From assembly GCA_921293015.1 (NCBI GenBank), contig OV121098.1, positions 9,647,016 through 9,711,015 of the forward strand: 64,000 bases of DNA, in the 5' to 3' direction. The position numbers were made by a program, and so were the translations under genes. The stretch comes from Phorcus lineatus. Taxonomy: Eukaryota; Mollusca; Gastropoda; Trochida; Trochidae. This document shows positions 11,479-23,240 of this stretch, piece after piece; the first letter of the stretch is position 1, and the number at the start of each line of letters is the position of its first letter. A model generated the notes under the pieces. The model was not told the origin of the DNA, ran no database searches, and saw only the letters and a list, made by a program, of their open reading frames with translations.

Positions 11479-11923
11479 AACAGACTGGAGTGTTTACAAT
11501 CATCTTTTCTTTTTTAGGTATGCATCTAATTCTTCAACAGAGTATGTTAATTCATTATAGAATAAATCCAAATATATTTATAGCATGCAAATGAAAGTGT
11601 CGCAAGCTTAAACATCTTTAATGTCAAATTCAAGCTGACAGACTTATCTGCAATTGATATTCAACATGGCTGACCCAAGGTTGATAAAGAGAGTTTGAGG
11701 ATGGGAAAATATTTACCAATTGGTTAATTGAGTGGGATTTTCACGCAAACTAATTTATAGACTTTTGTAAATTATCATAAGTTTCTGAATTACGCAGGAC
11801 TTGTAATTTCCAAGTAAACACTTACACATGATCAAGTTGAATGATTGGATTCCAGGTTGTTAAAAAGAGAAGACTCCTGAGAAAATCAGTTTGATTTTTA
11901 TAGACTCTATCCTAACGATATAT

Positions 11924-12058
11924 CATCTGGCTTCTACCCGTCGAACTATCCAGCGGGGGTGCCCCTACGAGGAGTTTGTTTGCTCCAGCTGGTATAGCTA
12001 TCAGGGTCTCTGATGCACGCAATTCACCACATCACGATAACGTATTGAGTCCAGTGGT
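11924..12058 (-). mobile_element. SINE-like family B, 5' part
   Basis: On the minus strand it begins 'ccactggactcaata', continues 'cgttatcgtgatgtgg', passes 'catcagagaccc' and 'ctcgtaggggc', and stops at 'cgggtagaagccagat'. It is the 5' half of the family, truncated at its 3' side. Confidence 0.75.
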
Positions 12059-13176
12059 GGTGTTCAGAAAGGTGATCTCTCTCTGCAATGACTGTGCGAG
12101 CAAAGATATTAATTTTTTTATAGGATTACTAGTGTGGGTTGAAATATAGTAAAACGTCGTATCTCCTAGTATCACTATCAGCCCGTATACATCAAGGCAA
12201 CTTTGTACATAGTGACATAGATATCAAAAGCGAGACCTTGCTTTACGCGAAAACGACAGACAGCCATTGCCGTTGTAACTCAATTGGTAAAATATTATTT
12301 CTTGAGTAACTTTGAGTAAAAGACAAGAAGAAACTCTACCTTTGCTTTTTTTGAAAAGGAAATATTTTGTGTTGAATTTTTCATTTATAACCTGTCTTGC
12401 GAAGTAAAATCATAAGATGATTTTTTTTATCGAAAATCTACATTTTTCGAAAATTCTTATGAAATATTAAGGTGAGAAACGCATTGTTAAATATTAGAAT
12501 CGTCATTCGAAATTTCGTAAGCTAAGCACCATGTCAAACACATTTTTCTTTACACAATTTACTTTCGGAATCTTCGTAGTTTCACAGTTTTCAGCATTTC
12601 AACATAACAACCATGTTTACAATGTTTTCTGTAACTGGAGTCTTGCGGTATGAAAGAGTTATATTTGTATGTAATAGTTATTTCACATACCTATATCGGT
12701 ATAAACCCAATAGCATCTGTCTTCATCCTAGAACATCAGCGATACCCACGACGTCAGTGGCATGTTCGATATATAACAAATCCAATTTATGATTTATTTA
12801 GCAATTATAATTTGACTTAAAAGTGAAATTCATCAACATTCATTTAATTCAAATTGGAATCTTTGACAGATGCTATGTTAAGGCTCTTTACCAATCTACT
12901 CACTCTATATGCTATATCTGAACACCAATTATTCTTCAGTATTAATACACTCATTGTTTTCTTACATTTATCATTTGCTTTATGGAAAAGAGTTATTATC
13001 TATTTTCTTCTTATGATAACATGTTTTACTTAATAAATTACTTGAATTCCATCTTACATTTGAATCCAAACCAAGCTTTAGAGTGCATGTTGGCCTAAGG
13101 AACTTCACCAAATGCTTTCTATGTAGAATCGATTAGCTCTTGTGATATTTCCTTTACAATATCTATTTGGTTATAG
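12059..13176. other. Unassigned stretch
   Basis: AT-rich palindrome 2 spacer with no recognised gene or repeat. Confidence 0.5.
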
Positions 13177-13389
13177 GTGGGATAGCGCAGTGGAAGTCTG
13201 TTCTTCACGTAACGAGGTTTCATGCTGCATTGATTTCAGAGCAGTGCCATCCATGATTCGGTGGTTACAACCGGTGCTCCAAAGTTTCACCCCAATGCAT
13301 AGGCACAATAGACTTGCAGGCTTTCTCCCTGCAATAATAATAACTGTGATATAAGTGAAATATTGCCAAAACCCAAAATCACCTCACCC
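13177..13389 (+). mobile_element. SINE family A, near full length
   Basis: It begins 'gtgggatagcgcagtgg', a good RNA polymerase III box A (tagcgcagtgg). The body contains 'gcagtgccatccatgattcg', 'caccccaatgcatagg' and 'ctttctccctgcaat', and ends 'aaaatcacctcaccc'. The body matches the minus copy at 34296-34510 and the plus copy at 58332-58490. The box B region is eroded. Confidence 0.8.
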
Positions 13390-13879
13390 AATAGTGATGT
13401 ATACATTGTGACAAGCTATTGTTTGGAAAACGCATATGACAAATATATTTTATATTTACAGCTTTGTGAATCTCTCATTGAAAGCCTGAAAAAAATCCAA
13501 ATGGCCAAAAGTTAATTGAAAAACAGCTTTATTGAGGTTTTTTTTCAATCTCATTTTTTAAATTCAAAATGCTACAATGTAATATAAATAACCAAAAGAT
13601 ATATATAAACAATTGACTTGTAGAGATTATATGCCTATTAAAAGTTGTAATGTATTTTCTTTTAAAACATAAACACGAGTGTATGTCTTTCGTATCTAAT
13701 TGAGAATAGAATAGAAGGTTTAACAATCTTGACGAACAACAAATCCATTCTCTATGATAGTTTTGAAAATGAATTTGATACTTATAGAATAGTTTATTTC
13801 CATACTGAGAGGCCACAGCCTGTAGTGCATATTACATAGTTATACATTAACAGGTATTAACACATTCTTTCTAAACATA

Positions 13880-14791
13880 AATATAAATGGAAAACTTTTC
13901 TAAATGAGATTTACTTTGGTTATTCATAAGAGATATAAACTTAATATCAGGGTGCTAATTAAAATATTTCTTGATGTACATAGTTCTTAGAGAAGTTTAT
14001 GCTGGGCAAACACATACAAAATTATATTCATCCTCGACTTTATTTAGATCACACATATGACATATTCTGTTTTCACTTAAGATTCCTTGGTATCTCCCAG
14101 TTTCCATATATAAATCATGAGAAGAGCAACGTAGTCTTGCTAGTGAAGATTTGTATTTTCTTATCGTTAAGACCGAAAGGTAATGTTCTGAATAGATAGT
14201 ATCTTTAATCATTTTGTAGTAGAAACATTTGTTAGATAGTGAGAGGCTAGCTGACCTGTTATTGTAACAATTTCTTGGTAATCTGCATGATGGCATTGTT
14301 AACAGTCTTAACCAGTACCTTATGATTTTAATGTTTGATTCGATATATAATGGATATCTTCCACATTCTCCATAAACCATACAATTAGATGTGGCAGTTT
14401 TTACACCTAAGAATTTCTTGTAAGCATACAAATGAACTTGTTCTAAAACATCAAATGATTTAAAGAGCCAGACTTCTACGAGTGAGTGAGTGAGTGAGTG
14501 AGTGAGTTTAGGTTCTGAACCATTTAACAATATCGGGTTATTTTTGTGTCAAATATTTTGAAAAACGAATTATAAGACAATACACCAAACATATCTATGT
14601 ATTTTATGATACCTATCAATATTTTCTGTGCTTGCATAGATACCTGTGATATGTGTATTGACCAAGAAAGATGATTCGTAAAATGTACATCTAAGTATTT
14701 ATATGAGGTTGTTGTCTCAAGTCTATTTCCTTTATAGAACCATGTTTCGTTATTGGCTAACTTCCCTCCATTGTTGAAAACAATTACTTTC
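13880..14791 (-). mobile_element. LINE C-terminal reverse transcriptase region, decayed
   Basis: The minus strand carries the end of a non-LTR retrotransposon ORF2. From 14791 down to 14561 it repeats the fragment in the left palindrome arm. From 14530 to 13997 a 177-codon frame reads 'LLNGSE', 'VWLFKSFDVLEQVHLY', 'YKKFLGVKTATSN', 'YGECGRYPLYI' and 'RYWLRLL', then 'ARLRCSSHDLYMETG', and a C-terminal CxxC 'RICHMC'. These match the known order in molluscan LINEs. Two or three stops or frameshifts break it, for example between 'VKTATSN'-side frame and the upstream part, and a TAA after 'CPA'. About a dozen extra residues derive from a GTGA microsatellite. Confidence 0.85.
14479..14507. repeat. 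(GAGT)n microsatellite inside the LINE frame
   Basis: About seven GAGT units, reading THSLTHSL on the minus strand, sit between the 'NGSE' and 'VWLF' motifs, which adjoin each other in the LINE family. The run keeps the frame open. Confidence 0.85.
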
Positions 14792-15124
14792 GTTTAAGTT
14801 GATATTTATAAAACGCTAGTACTTAAATCGCCACTTACAAGGACAGCAAAAAATAACCACAGACATTCATACTTTTTATGTGATGCTTGTTTCAACTATG
14901 TAAATATTTTAATATTTACCTTTGTATAATCTTACTTATGCTTCGAAGATATGTTTTAGAATTGTAATTTCTATTCATACTAACTTCCTTCATTTCTTGT
15001 TTAACTATTTGTTTATTATTCGTGTGGACATAAATCTTATCAATATTAAATATCAAGTATCAAATATAACCAAATCTATACCTCGAACAGAAAAGCATCT
15101 GCATAGTTACTGCTAAAATGTATA

Positions 15125-15765
15125 CAGCTGCATGCCAAAAGTTTTTTCACATACCTGAATATAATAGTGCAAATATCATATAGTTTGAGATGCCTTTGAA
15201 GTATTGTAGCGTCGCGAGAAAGAAACGTATATTATTGAATTTTCAATACAGATATGCAGATCCATTCTTCTTTAAGGCAAATATTTATCGTACCCCCACA
15301 ATTACCCGTAACAGTTTTGGCAGGCCATTGAAGTGACCAGGGGTCATAATTCAAAAAACACTAATTTCTATTTTCCCCAATAACATCCTTTTTAAGTCAT
15401 CAACATCATTAAAAATTGGTCACGGTTGTTCCTTAGCACAAAGTCGATGTGATTAGCTTCGCTTTAATCTTAGAGAGTCGATATGGAGCACTTCATTTGA
15501 CATCTAACAAAATCGAAATTTCGAAAATATGACCCCTTCTGTCTATATCAATATGCCAAAATTCGAATTTTTGCACGAAAGATCAGACGATCCCAAAATG
15601 AGTTCAAGAATGGCTATTACACACATGGACCATGGAGCATGGACAGTGGGTGATCCATTGTCGGTTTTGCTGAAGTTATTCTATTGACGTTGAAACGAAA
15701 CCCAAATTACATGATATTTGCACTACGATTTAGTGGTAAGTGAACAAACTTTCGGTTTGCAGCTG
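15125..15765. mobile_element. Tc1/mariner-type MITE, 641 bp, right arm
   Basis: Inverted sister of the element at 9584-10224, with the same length, 64-bp inverted termini and flanking TA. Equal length with scattered substitutions shows it was copied as part of the palindrome arm, not inserted twice. Confidence 0.8.
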
Positions 15766-15868
15766 TAGTGTATCATATTCTTCTTTTTTAGTTGACTTTG
15801 GTATTATCTCTTACTCGATAAAAGTTATTGTCGTCCATGATATTCACTACAATCCAGACACTAAAAAT

Positions 15869-18030
15869 ATTTGTCAAATCTACTTCAGTATCAATATTTT
15901 CGTAGGATTTTCCCCAAATATCACATTTATTAAAAGACAGATAACACAATACTACAATATCACAAAAATGATCAACATAAACCAAAGCCAGAGGCATATT
16001 TTCTGAGGTTGTGGTTCATTTTTACATATTTTATTAAGAGCAAACGAATAGCCACTGTAATTTCTCTATGAAAAACGTATGTATGTATTTATTTATTATT
16101 CTCCATGTATATCGCAATGTTGTTGTTTAAATTTGACCATGTATCCGGTATGTAAAATTGATAAAAAGTTATAAAAAAATATTGCCAGAGCCATAACACA
16201 AAAACAAACAATTTAAAAAATCAAATTTTAAAAGGAAGATAAATAGTTATAGAAGTTACGTCTGTATGGTACAACAGCGTTTTGTACCTTTTAAATGCAT
16301 CAAATTTTAGCGTTTGCTCATTGATTAGGTTGTTTGCAGCATTTTGTATCTTTTCCTTGCTTCAAATGGTACCGTTTGCTCATGTGTTACAAAAATGCTC
16401 TCTGAGTTACTCTAAATGTGTTTTGAATGTCCAGTTTACAATCAAGTGAGAAATAGATAAATACTGGAACGTTTTCTGTCAGAGACGGAGATTTAACGCT
16501 ATATACTAAATCAAAGTAGTTGTAATTTTACAGATGTTCATTAAAGTGTCTCCCCTCAAGAAATAAAAAATACTAATTGATCGTAATTTACGCTGAAATC
16601 ACATGCCTCGTAAGTTTGCTCTAGAAGCACTAAATGTCAGAATGACCTGGGCTGACCTGGATCACCATTCTCTCCACACAGAGTAGCTTCATCATTATTT
16701 TCTATACAAAGCCCTAAGGTGATCGTAGGTCCTTAAGGAAACCTTAGTGCAATGTTGAAGTATGGGAGTTGTGATTAACGTTAGTTAAGGTTACTTTGTG
16801 AAAGTAGTCCCTTGCTCAGACTGATCACCATTCTCTCCACACAGAGAAGCTTCATCATTATTTTCTATACGACCTCTGATTTGTGGGCAGTTTTGGAGGT
16901 TCCAGCAGGTTCCTTTACGGTAAAAATATTGCAACATACTCTGCATTGCAATAGTTGAGCCATTGACAACTACATGCAAGGATATGGCATGCTTAATAAG
17001 GCAAAAATGTTGGGTAAAGTATACACGAAGTGCAGAGCGCACACTCAAATAAAGTTTACCTACTAAAGCATACTGACAAATCTGAGGCGATTTGAATGAT
17101 AAGTTTGGCAACTGTTTCGCTGATTTAACAACTTTAAATGACCAAATAGACTAAATGTTGGACGACCTTAATGAAGGATATGGGCATCAATATGTCCATT
17201 CAGCATTTATTTATATGGCCACACACACATACTCCTAAAGCAAAATCATTGTATATAAAAACATGCTTGTAAGCCGATTCAGTTTATATCGCTGTTGATG
17301 AATGATTCAAAACAATTCATGTTAAACAACATTTCCAAATATACTTACAAAACTTTAAGCGTAGAATAAAAATATACACTAATACTAAGAACTGTACTTT
17401 GTATTGCAAAATTATGGTCTTTCAGAATTAGGACGTATATTTGTTAGTCACGTAGGTAATCTAAACTAGTGTCGCAGATTTTCGCAAATATCTTTTTATT
17501 TAAGTGACATACTTTGCATATTCCATTTACCAATTTCAGCGTATTTGAAAATGTCGGGATTATTTTACCACTTGCGGGAAAAGACGTTGACTTTGTGAAA
17601 TTGGCATTTCTGTCTGTTGCACTGTTGTAAAAGAGACAGACAAACACCTTAGCAACCCCATAGAAGCTCAAAGCAAAAATCCACGTAGGACAAATTTAGA
17701 GAAAAAGAGTCGTTAAAATGGTTCATACGCATAACGGATTTTACACATTATCTATCATTGTCAGTGTCATTTCAAATGTTATACACTTAAGTCATTCTTT
17801 CATACAAAACAACTTTTTCTATATCATACTGCAGTCTAAAAAAATAAGAAGTATTTTAGTAACCTATGCATTCAAATAAAACTTATTTTCTATGTCCAGT
17901 TTTAATATTTTGCACTCTGAAAAATATTGATTGTTCCGAACATTTTGAAAGGATCTTTTTCAAATAAAGTTATTGCATTGGTGAGTTGAACGGCAAGTTG
18001 ATATATGAAGGAACTTGAGTTTAGATATTA
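15869..18030. other. Unassigned stretch with one internal duplication
   Basis: Intergenic AT-rich DNA. A 49-bp direct repeat (see separate entry) is the only clear structure. Minus-strand open frames at 16791-17111 and 17444-17671 have no recognisable domains. Confidence 0.5.
16660..16871. repeat. 49-bp direct repeat, 163-bp spacing
   Basis: 'gatcaccattctctccac' through 'cttcatcattattttctat' occurs at 16660-16708 and again at 16823-16871 with one mismatch. Confidence 0.88.
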
Positions 18031-18258
18031 CACATTAGGTTTGTATCTATGACATAGCTTTAATATTTCATTCTGTCTGAGATAGTTGATACTTTGTTTC
18101 TACTTGAACAAGTGAGGTGCAACACTATATGCCTTTGATAGGGAGACTGTTATTATGTGACTCTTTGCTGCTACAACACATATTTTATGCGAGAAATTTA
18201 CCTGTACAATCAAAGCCGAGCTTGCTATCTAGTGAGGGTTTCACTTACAACAGTGAAG

Positions 18259-18483
18259 ATGAAGTATTTCGTTAAGTTCTTGTTTAACTTTGTTACTGTA
18301 TTGTGTTCAGTGAAAGGAACAGTAAGGTTTGACGGACGCTTGGTTGAATGCTGTTTTTCTTGCATTGCCAGTTGCAGGTGTAACAGTTTTCTGTACAGCG
18401 CAGACAACAGCACGTGTATAAAACAGGGTGACACACGTAATCCAGCCATATTGGCAGGGATCAAGATCTACTCCCTCGTACAG
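18259..18483 (+). CDS. Exon 1: signal peptide plus PAN/apple-like cysteine-rich domain
   Basis: ATG 18259 starts 'MKYFVKFLFNFVTVLCSVKG', a clear signal peptide. Then comes a cysteine pattern, 'LVECCFSCIASCRCNSFLY' and 'DNSTCIKQG', that resembles the helix-and-strand core of PAN/apple domains (Cys pair, C-x-S-F-x-Y, later Cys). The exon ends in phase 0 at ACAG|GTACTG (18483/18484). The upstream 200 bp and the coding start are duplicated at 54140-54495. The next phase-compatible exon is at 34876, then the ankyrin exon at 41319. Such domains bind proteins or sugars outside the cell; the specific role is unknown. An in-frame ATG lies further upstream, but 18259 is preferred because the signal peptide follows at once and the paralogue shares this start. 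Confidence 0.72.
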
Positions 18484-19995
18484 GTACTGTAACGATTATT
18501 CAGATTTATTACGTTTTTTGTTTTTGTAGTACTTTTATATAAAACAACTGTTTTGACAGAAATCAATATAGAAAAGAATACCCTCAAAGCGAACCTTATA
18601 TATAATACAATTATAGACTGGTGAATTCGGTCCGATTATTTAGTTAATAACCATTTTAAAAGAATTTTTTTTACACCATTTTTTTTGAGAATTAAATTTT
18701 GCACCAGAAAAAATTAAGGTGCATAACTGAGAATTCGTTCCAGAAGGTAAGCACTTGTTATAAACTATGTTCATTGAAATGATAAAAAATCTACATAATT
18801 CGCAGCAATTAACATTTCTCACTGAACAACGCAATTTAATTTCGTGTTGATAATTTACCAAATAACGTATCAATCGTTAAGGAATTGACACCCAATTTTA
18901 AGAAATTTATTTACCTGTCTATGTTCCAAACATGAGTATTTGGCTTCACTTATTTCTTATTTTTTAACGTCCATCTTTCATTGTAATAGTAAACAAGTCG
19001 GATCAAAAAGACTTGATGACCTTGTTATAACGCGCAAGTAGGCACGCCGATCACGGAGTTTATCAAGTCAAGATATCTAGAAATCACTTTCACCTTGTAA
19101 CAAATCCATTTAAAACTATAGTGAGCATACATTTTTGCAACTGAGCGTGGTAGGATTTACGTTAATTCGGTCTGAAATAGTCGTAAAATACAATCCAACA
19201 TGAGCTTACACCGCATCGGGGAAACCGTCAACAAAGTCACGTGATGTCTGCGCCGATCATCAGACCCATAGGCCTCCAACCATCTTAACAGCTGATATGT
19301 CTTTCTATATTACACTTGGAATTTTCAAAGGAACTTTCAACCAATCATACTTAGCCTCTGTGTATGTCGGCAATATCATAAACCAATGAACACATCTGTA
19401 TTAAATTTTTTGAAATAATTGGCAACCTTTGATACCAAAAACGATGTTTATGCAAATCTCAACGTGAAGGGCAATCAGTGGTGTTTAAGAGTCAAAACGG
19501 CAGTACAATTCTTCATGAATGCACGTGAACTAAATTAGATACATAGATATCTCATGAAAGGTCAGAAACATCTATTCCATATTGGTAAAAAAAACCTTCC
19601 TTTACAACGGTACACGCGAGAAACAAGCAGCTACAAATCGATAAGTAGAGAATGTGAAAAGGCGAGTCAACTAGTGTAATATCACTAAGTGACAGAGATA
19701 GAGGTAGTGAAATACGCTTCAGACAATACTTCATTTATATCTTGTCCTGGTAATCCTTGAGAGTTGAGAAACAATTGATTTATAACTGATGCATGTGGAC
19801 ATATTAATTTGCAAAACCATCAAAGATATTGAGCGGTGCTGGACGCTATCAATTGTTACCTATATCCTAAAAAAAGATCCCTTCCGCCTTTCTCCAAGGG
19901 ATAAATCGGTGACTGACTGACTATTGAGTGTTGGTTAAAAAGGAACTGTATATATATATATTTGAAAATAAAATACTTCAGACGACACTTGGTGT
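18484..19995. other. Intron 1 of the PAN-ankyrin model, unassigned
   Basis: AT-rich, without recognised repeats or exons. The intron runs to 34875 in the preferred model and contains the elements listed below. Confidence 0.4.
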
Positions 19996-20520
19996 AGATA
20001 TCATTTTAATGATGACTGTATGCGTCGCATTTCGACTTGATAACAAGTCTTTTCAACAGTGTGGAGTTTTCACACTGTTGTTTCAATCGCAATCGGAAGG
20101 GAGAAGTAATGACAATTTATCAACACCATCCCAGAACACCCTTTCAAAAAGCTTCTGGAGTAAATTTAATTCTATCAAAAGAATTTCTTCAAAAGACACT
20201 AAAATATATACTCCTAGAAATTACATGTATACAGGTCATGTCACCGGTGCGATTGAAACAAAAGATCAACTGATGGACTGGAACAGACCGGGAAGAAGCT
20301 ACCATAATGACTCAATTCTTAATCCCTCGTAAATAGCGCATTGTAAGCTAAAGAAGCTAACCACTTGTCACTTGCTAATCAATCAAAGTCTATTGTACAT
20401 TGTTACATAGTTAAGCATGTGTACCTATATATTTGCCATGTTGTGAAAACTCCACACTGTTGAAAAGACTTGTTATCAAGTCGAAATGCGACGCATCCAG
20501 TCATCATTAAAATGATATCT
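19996..20520. mobile_element. Foldback element with 79-bp arms
   Basis: The arms at 19996-20074 and 20442-20520 are reverse complements with about one mismatch (tip 'agatatcattttaatgatg', inner end 'gtggagttttcaca'). The 367-bp loop is unique. The right arm ends six bases before repeat X copy 3. No transposase is seen; a plus-strand open frame through the element has no recognised domain. Confidence 0.8.
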
Positions 20521-20525
20521 ATGTA

Positions 20526-22860
20526 TCATCCCAACTGCGGATCCGCCCCATCTTAAGATGGGACGCGTCCCAACTTGGGATTCCAACCTGTTAATAATAT
20601 TGAAATTTTATAATGATTTGTGTCAGTAAAACATGTTTTTAGATAGTTTTGTTATATTCTTTTCACACCTACGAAGAAAAGTTGATTTGATGTTCATTCA
20701 CTTCACTTTTTCACTCGGTTTCATATGTTATCGAGTACGAACGATTCAACACTACTCAAACATTTATTTAAAGTCATATCTTTTTACTGATTGAATCACA
20801 TTTGTCAAGCGATATAACAAAATCAGATCAATTTATAGATTTATATTTAGATAATAGTTTTCAGCATTTTTTAAACGACCAATACATGCGTAGATCGAAC
20901 AGCTGACATCACAGAGACATCTATGTATCTTAGTTTCTTTACAAAAAGGTGGTATAAAATATTAACAATAAAAAATATATAGTTATTCTAATACAGATCC
21001 AAGTTTTACAATACTAGTGATAAATTTAAAAAACGTACCTGATAAAGAGAAATGAATAATCCAAAAAATCTTCTATAAACAGAAATTAAGGTACTCTCCA
21101 TCGTTGCAATGCAGCACTGAATAGACTACGTTAATGTGTCAGCTTGGCGTGACAGAGAACGGATGAATGGACACCAATTTGCCCACCGTAGGTAGTGTTA
21201 GGCTAAAACAACATTTGGAGACACCAAAAATCCATGTTGTTTTAACAAATAATTATCTTGTTTATCTACTTGGCGACTTGGTTGATTGTATCAAATGTAA
21301 AAGAAATTAAAAATTCCTATTATCGAAGTTTGGTTCCCCAACATTTTAGAAATTTTCATCTAATGCCAACCTTAGGGTTTGAACTTTCCCACATAACTCA
21401 TATCAATATACTAAAATCTATGTGAACGGCGACAAATCTTTGTCACAGAGTGTTACTGAATTCCTAATAATATATATTAATAATTTCATTAATGATACCA
21501 ATCGATTTTTAAAGCTCTTTCCTAAAATTTTTACAAAAGTGTAAGGTAGACAAAGCTTATATAAATTTGAGTTTAGTAAGAATAATTGCAAATGTATATT
21601 TCCACTAATGTACTTGATATCTAAATCGTTTTATGTTTGTTTCAGGAAATGAATTTATATAGGCATTTGCTGCCTGTTTGCTAATCCTTTTTCCTTTTTT
21701 TATATACATTCTGAATATTGTTTAACATATGTTTTATTGAAATAAAATACCGTTTAAATCATAGTAATATACTTACTAACCATTATATGATTACACATAT
21801 TGCAATTTTTCATACAATGAAATATCGAATATTTTACAATAAGCAATGACAGTTTCAATATCAAATTTGTATAAGCAATAACAGTATGAATCATTTAGTC
21901 CTCTGAAGATTTTACATTAGTACATGTATGTCAGCACAAAATAATTCGATAAGTGTAAGTATATCAATGAAGCTTCATTGATGTGTATTTACAAACTTAA
22001 TGCCTTTTTGTCGGGGGGACATGTTAAGTAACATATTTAAAGATTAGTTAGGTAAACTTTCAGCTGTAAAATAAAAATATCACGCTCAAATGTAGTTCTT
22101 CCCTCTCGCCTACTCATCTTATTTGACTTATGTACGGATCAGTTGATTAACGTATTAGTAGTAACAACACAACAATTCTCTCATTTCAACGCTTCTAACA
22201 AGCCTAGATGGACGCTTGTACATATATAAAATAACCTTTTAATACTGATCAAAATCATGTGTTACGTCGGGCTAAGTAGAAAAAAAGTAGAATAATTTTT
22301 CTCAACTCTGTACCCTGGTTTGTGTCAAAAAATCTTGTGAAGGTAAACAAAGTTTTTTAATAAACTCAAAGTCAACAAACTCCTTTTATAATCTTCTTGT
22401 AGTATTGATAAGAAATGAGTTGAAATATTCCATTTCTAAATTAGCATGAATAAATTGCCTTTGCAATATTGAATATCTTAACGTATTGTGCTGCAACTGT
22501 ACATCGTATTTGTTTGACTTTGTGTTGTATGTTGGATGGTTTCAAAATATAATTTTTGTTGGAGCGGCATTAATATAAGCTTCCAGCTTGCCTCCAAATC
22601 AAATTTCTTTTTATAAAAATGAACAAAATATGTTTAAACCATAATCTTCTTTTGTAAATCTTGGAAACTAAGTTCTCATTTTTTAAAATATCTATCAAAA
22701 AGCCTGCTATTTCCCCATAAATAATCAATGGATGATGTTACATTTTATTTTGGTTACTTGACATGATAATCATTCTGTTAATGAAAAAAGTATTTTTGAA
22801 TATATTTAGTGTGGCAAAACAATTTTCATCGAATAACAATACATAAACATAAACATTTGT
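20526..22860 (+). repeat. Repeat family X, copy 3
   Basis: Collinear with 5000-7231 from 'tcatcccaactgcgg' to 'aaacataaaca'. It lacks a stretch of about 45 bp near the start and has about 200 extra bases near 22560-22760. Divergence from copy 1 is visibly greater than between the palindrome arms. Confidence 0.8.
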
Positions 22861-23240
22861 TGTTGGTTTTGGTTAGGGTTTGATCACGTCTGCTTCCACC
22901 TATCAGAGATATTGCCGATAGGGGCAAATGCCTTGGTAACTATGAATGATGATCATTGACTAAAACAACAAACGCTCGGCGTGTACCTTTGTAGTGTGAC
23001 AAGCATGCTCATGTACAATTGGTACCCATTCTTGTCACTAATTGGAAGGTGACACACAGCTATTAGTGTCATAACCGACAAATTATTATATAACCTTTTC
23101 TAAATAGAGGATAGATTGTAGGTATTTTGTTGTTTTGTTGGCCTTAATCTACTTATTTGCTGTCATGCAAATCCTATCCTATTATTTGTACCCTATTATT
23201 TCGCAGCATTTCCTAGCCTAATTAGGGTACCTCCAACTTT
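22861..23240 (-). mobile_element. LINE-type 3' tail repeat (fragment)
   Basis: Read on the minus strand, the segment ends in 'cataggtggaagcagacgtg'-like sequence followed by a run of 'aaccaacaac' type. This resembles the 3' part of the insert at 61882-62242 ('gtggaagcagacgtgaaac', 'aacccaacaac'). The remainder is too diverged to place. Confidence 0.5.

Larger units (their letters stand above)
9484..15868. repeat. Large imperfect inverted repeat (palindrome 2)
   Basis: Left arm 9484-10773 and right arm 14561-15868 are reverse complements, about 1.3 kb each and nearly identical. The outer end is 'atttttagtgtctgg' and its complement; the inner end is 'gtattgtcttataa' and its complement. The spacer is 3.8 kb. 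Each arm carries a complete 641-bp MITE and part of a LINE. Its first 11 bases are also the last 11 bases of palindrome 1. Confidence 0.9.

Noticed and set aside
16791-17111. 106-residue minus-strand frame
   Set aside because: No recognised domain, and it overlaps the 49-bp duplication; no splice or promoter evidence.
19928-20332. 134-residue plus-strand frame near the foldback
   Set aside because: Crosses the foldback arm and unique loop; no recognised domain and no splice or start evidence.
20526-22860. Calling repeat X a Helitron because it starts with TC
   Set aside because: No CTRR end with a preceding hairpin was found where the copies stop matching, and no Rep/helicase remnant.
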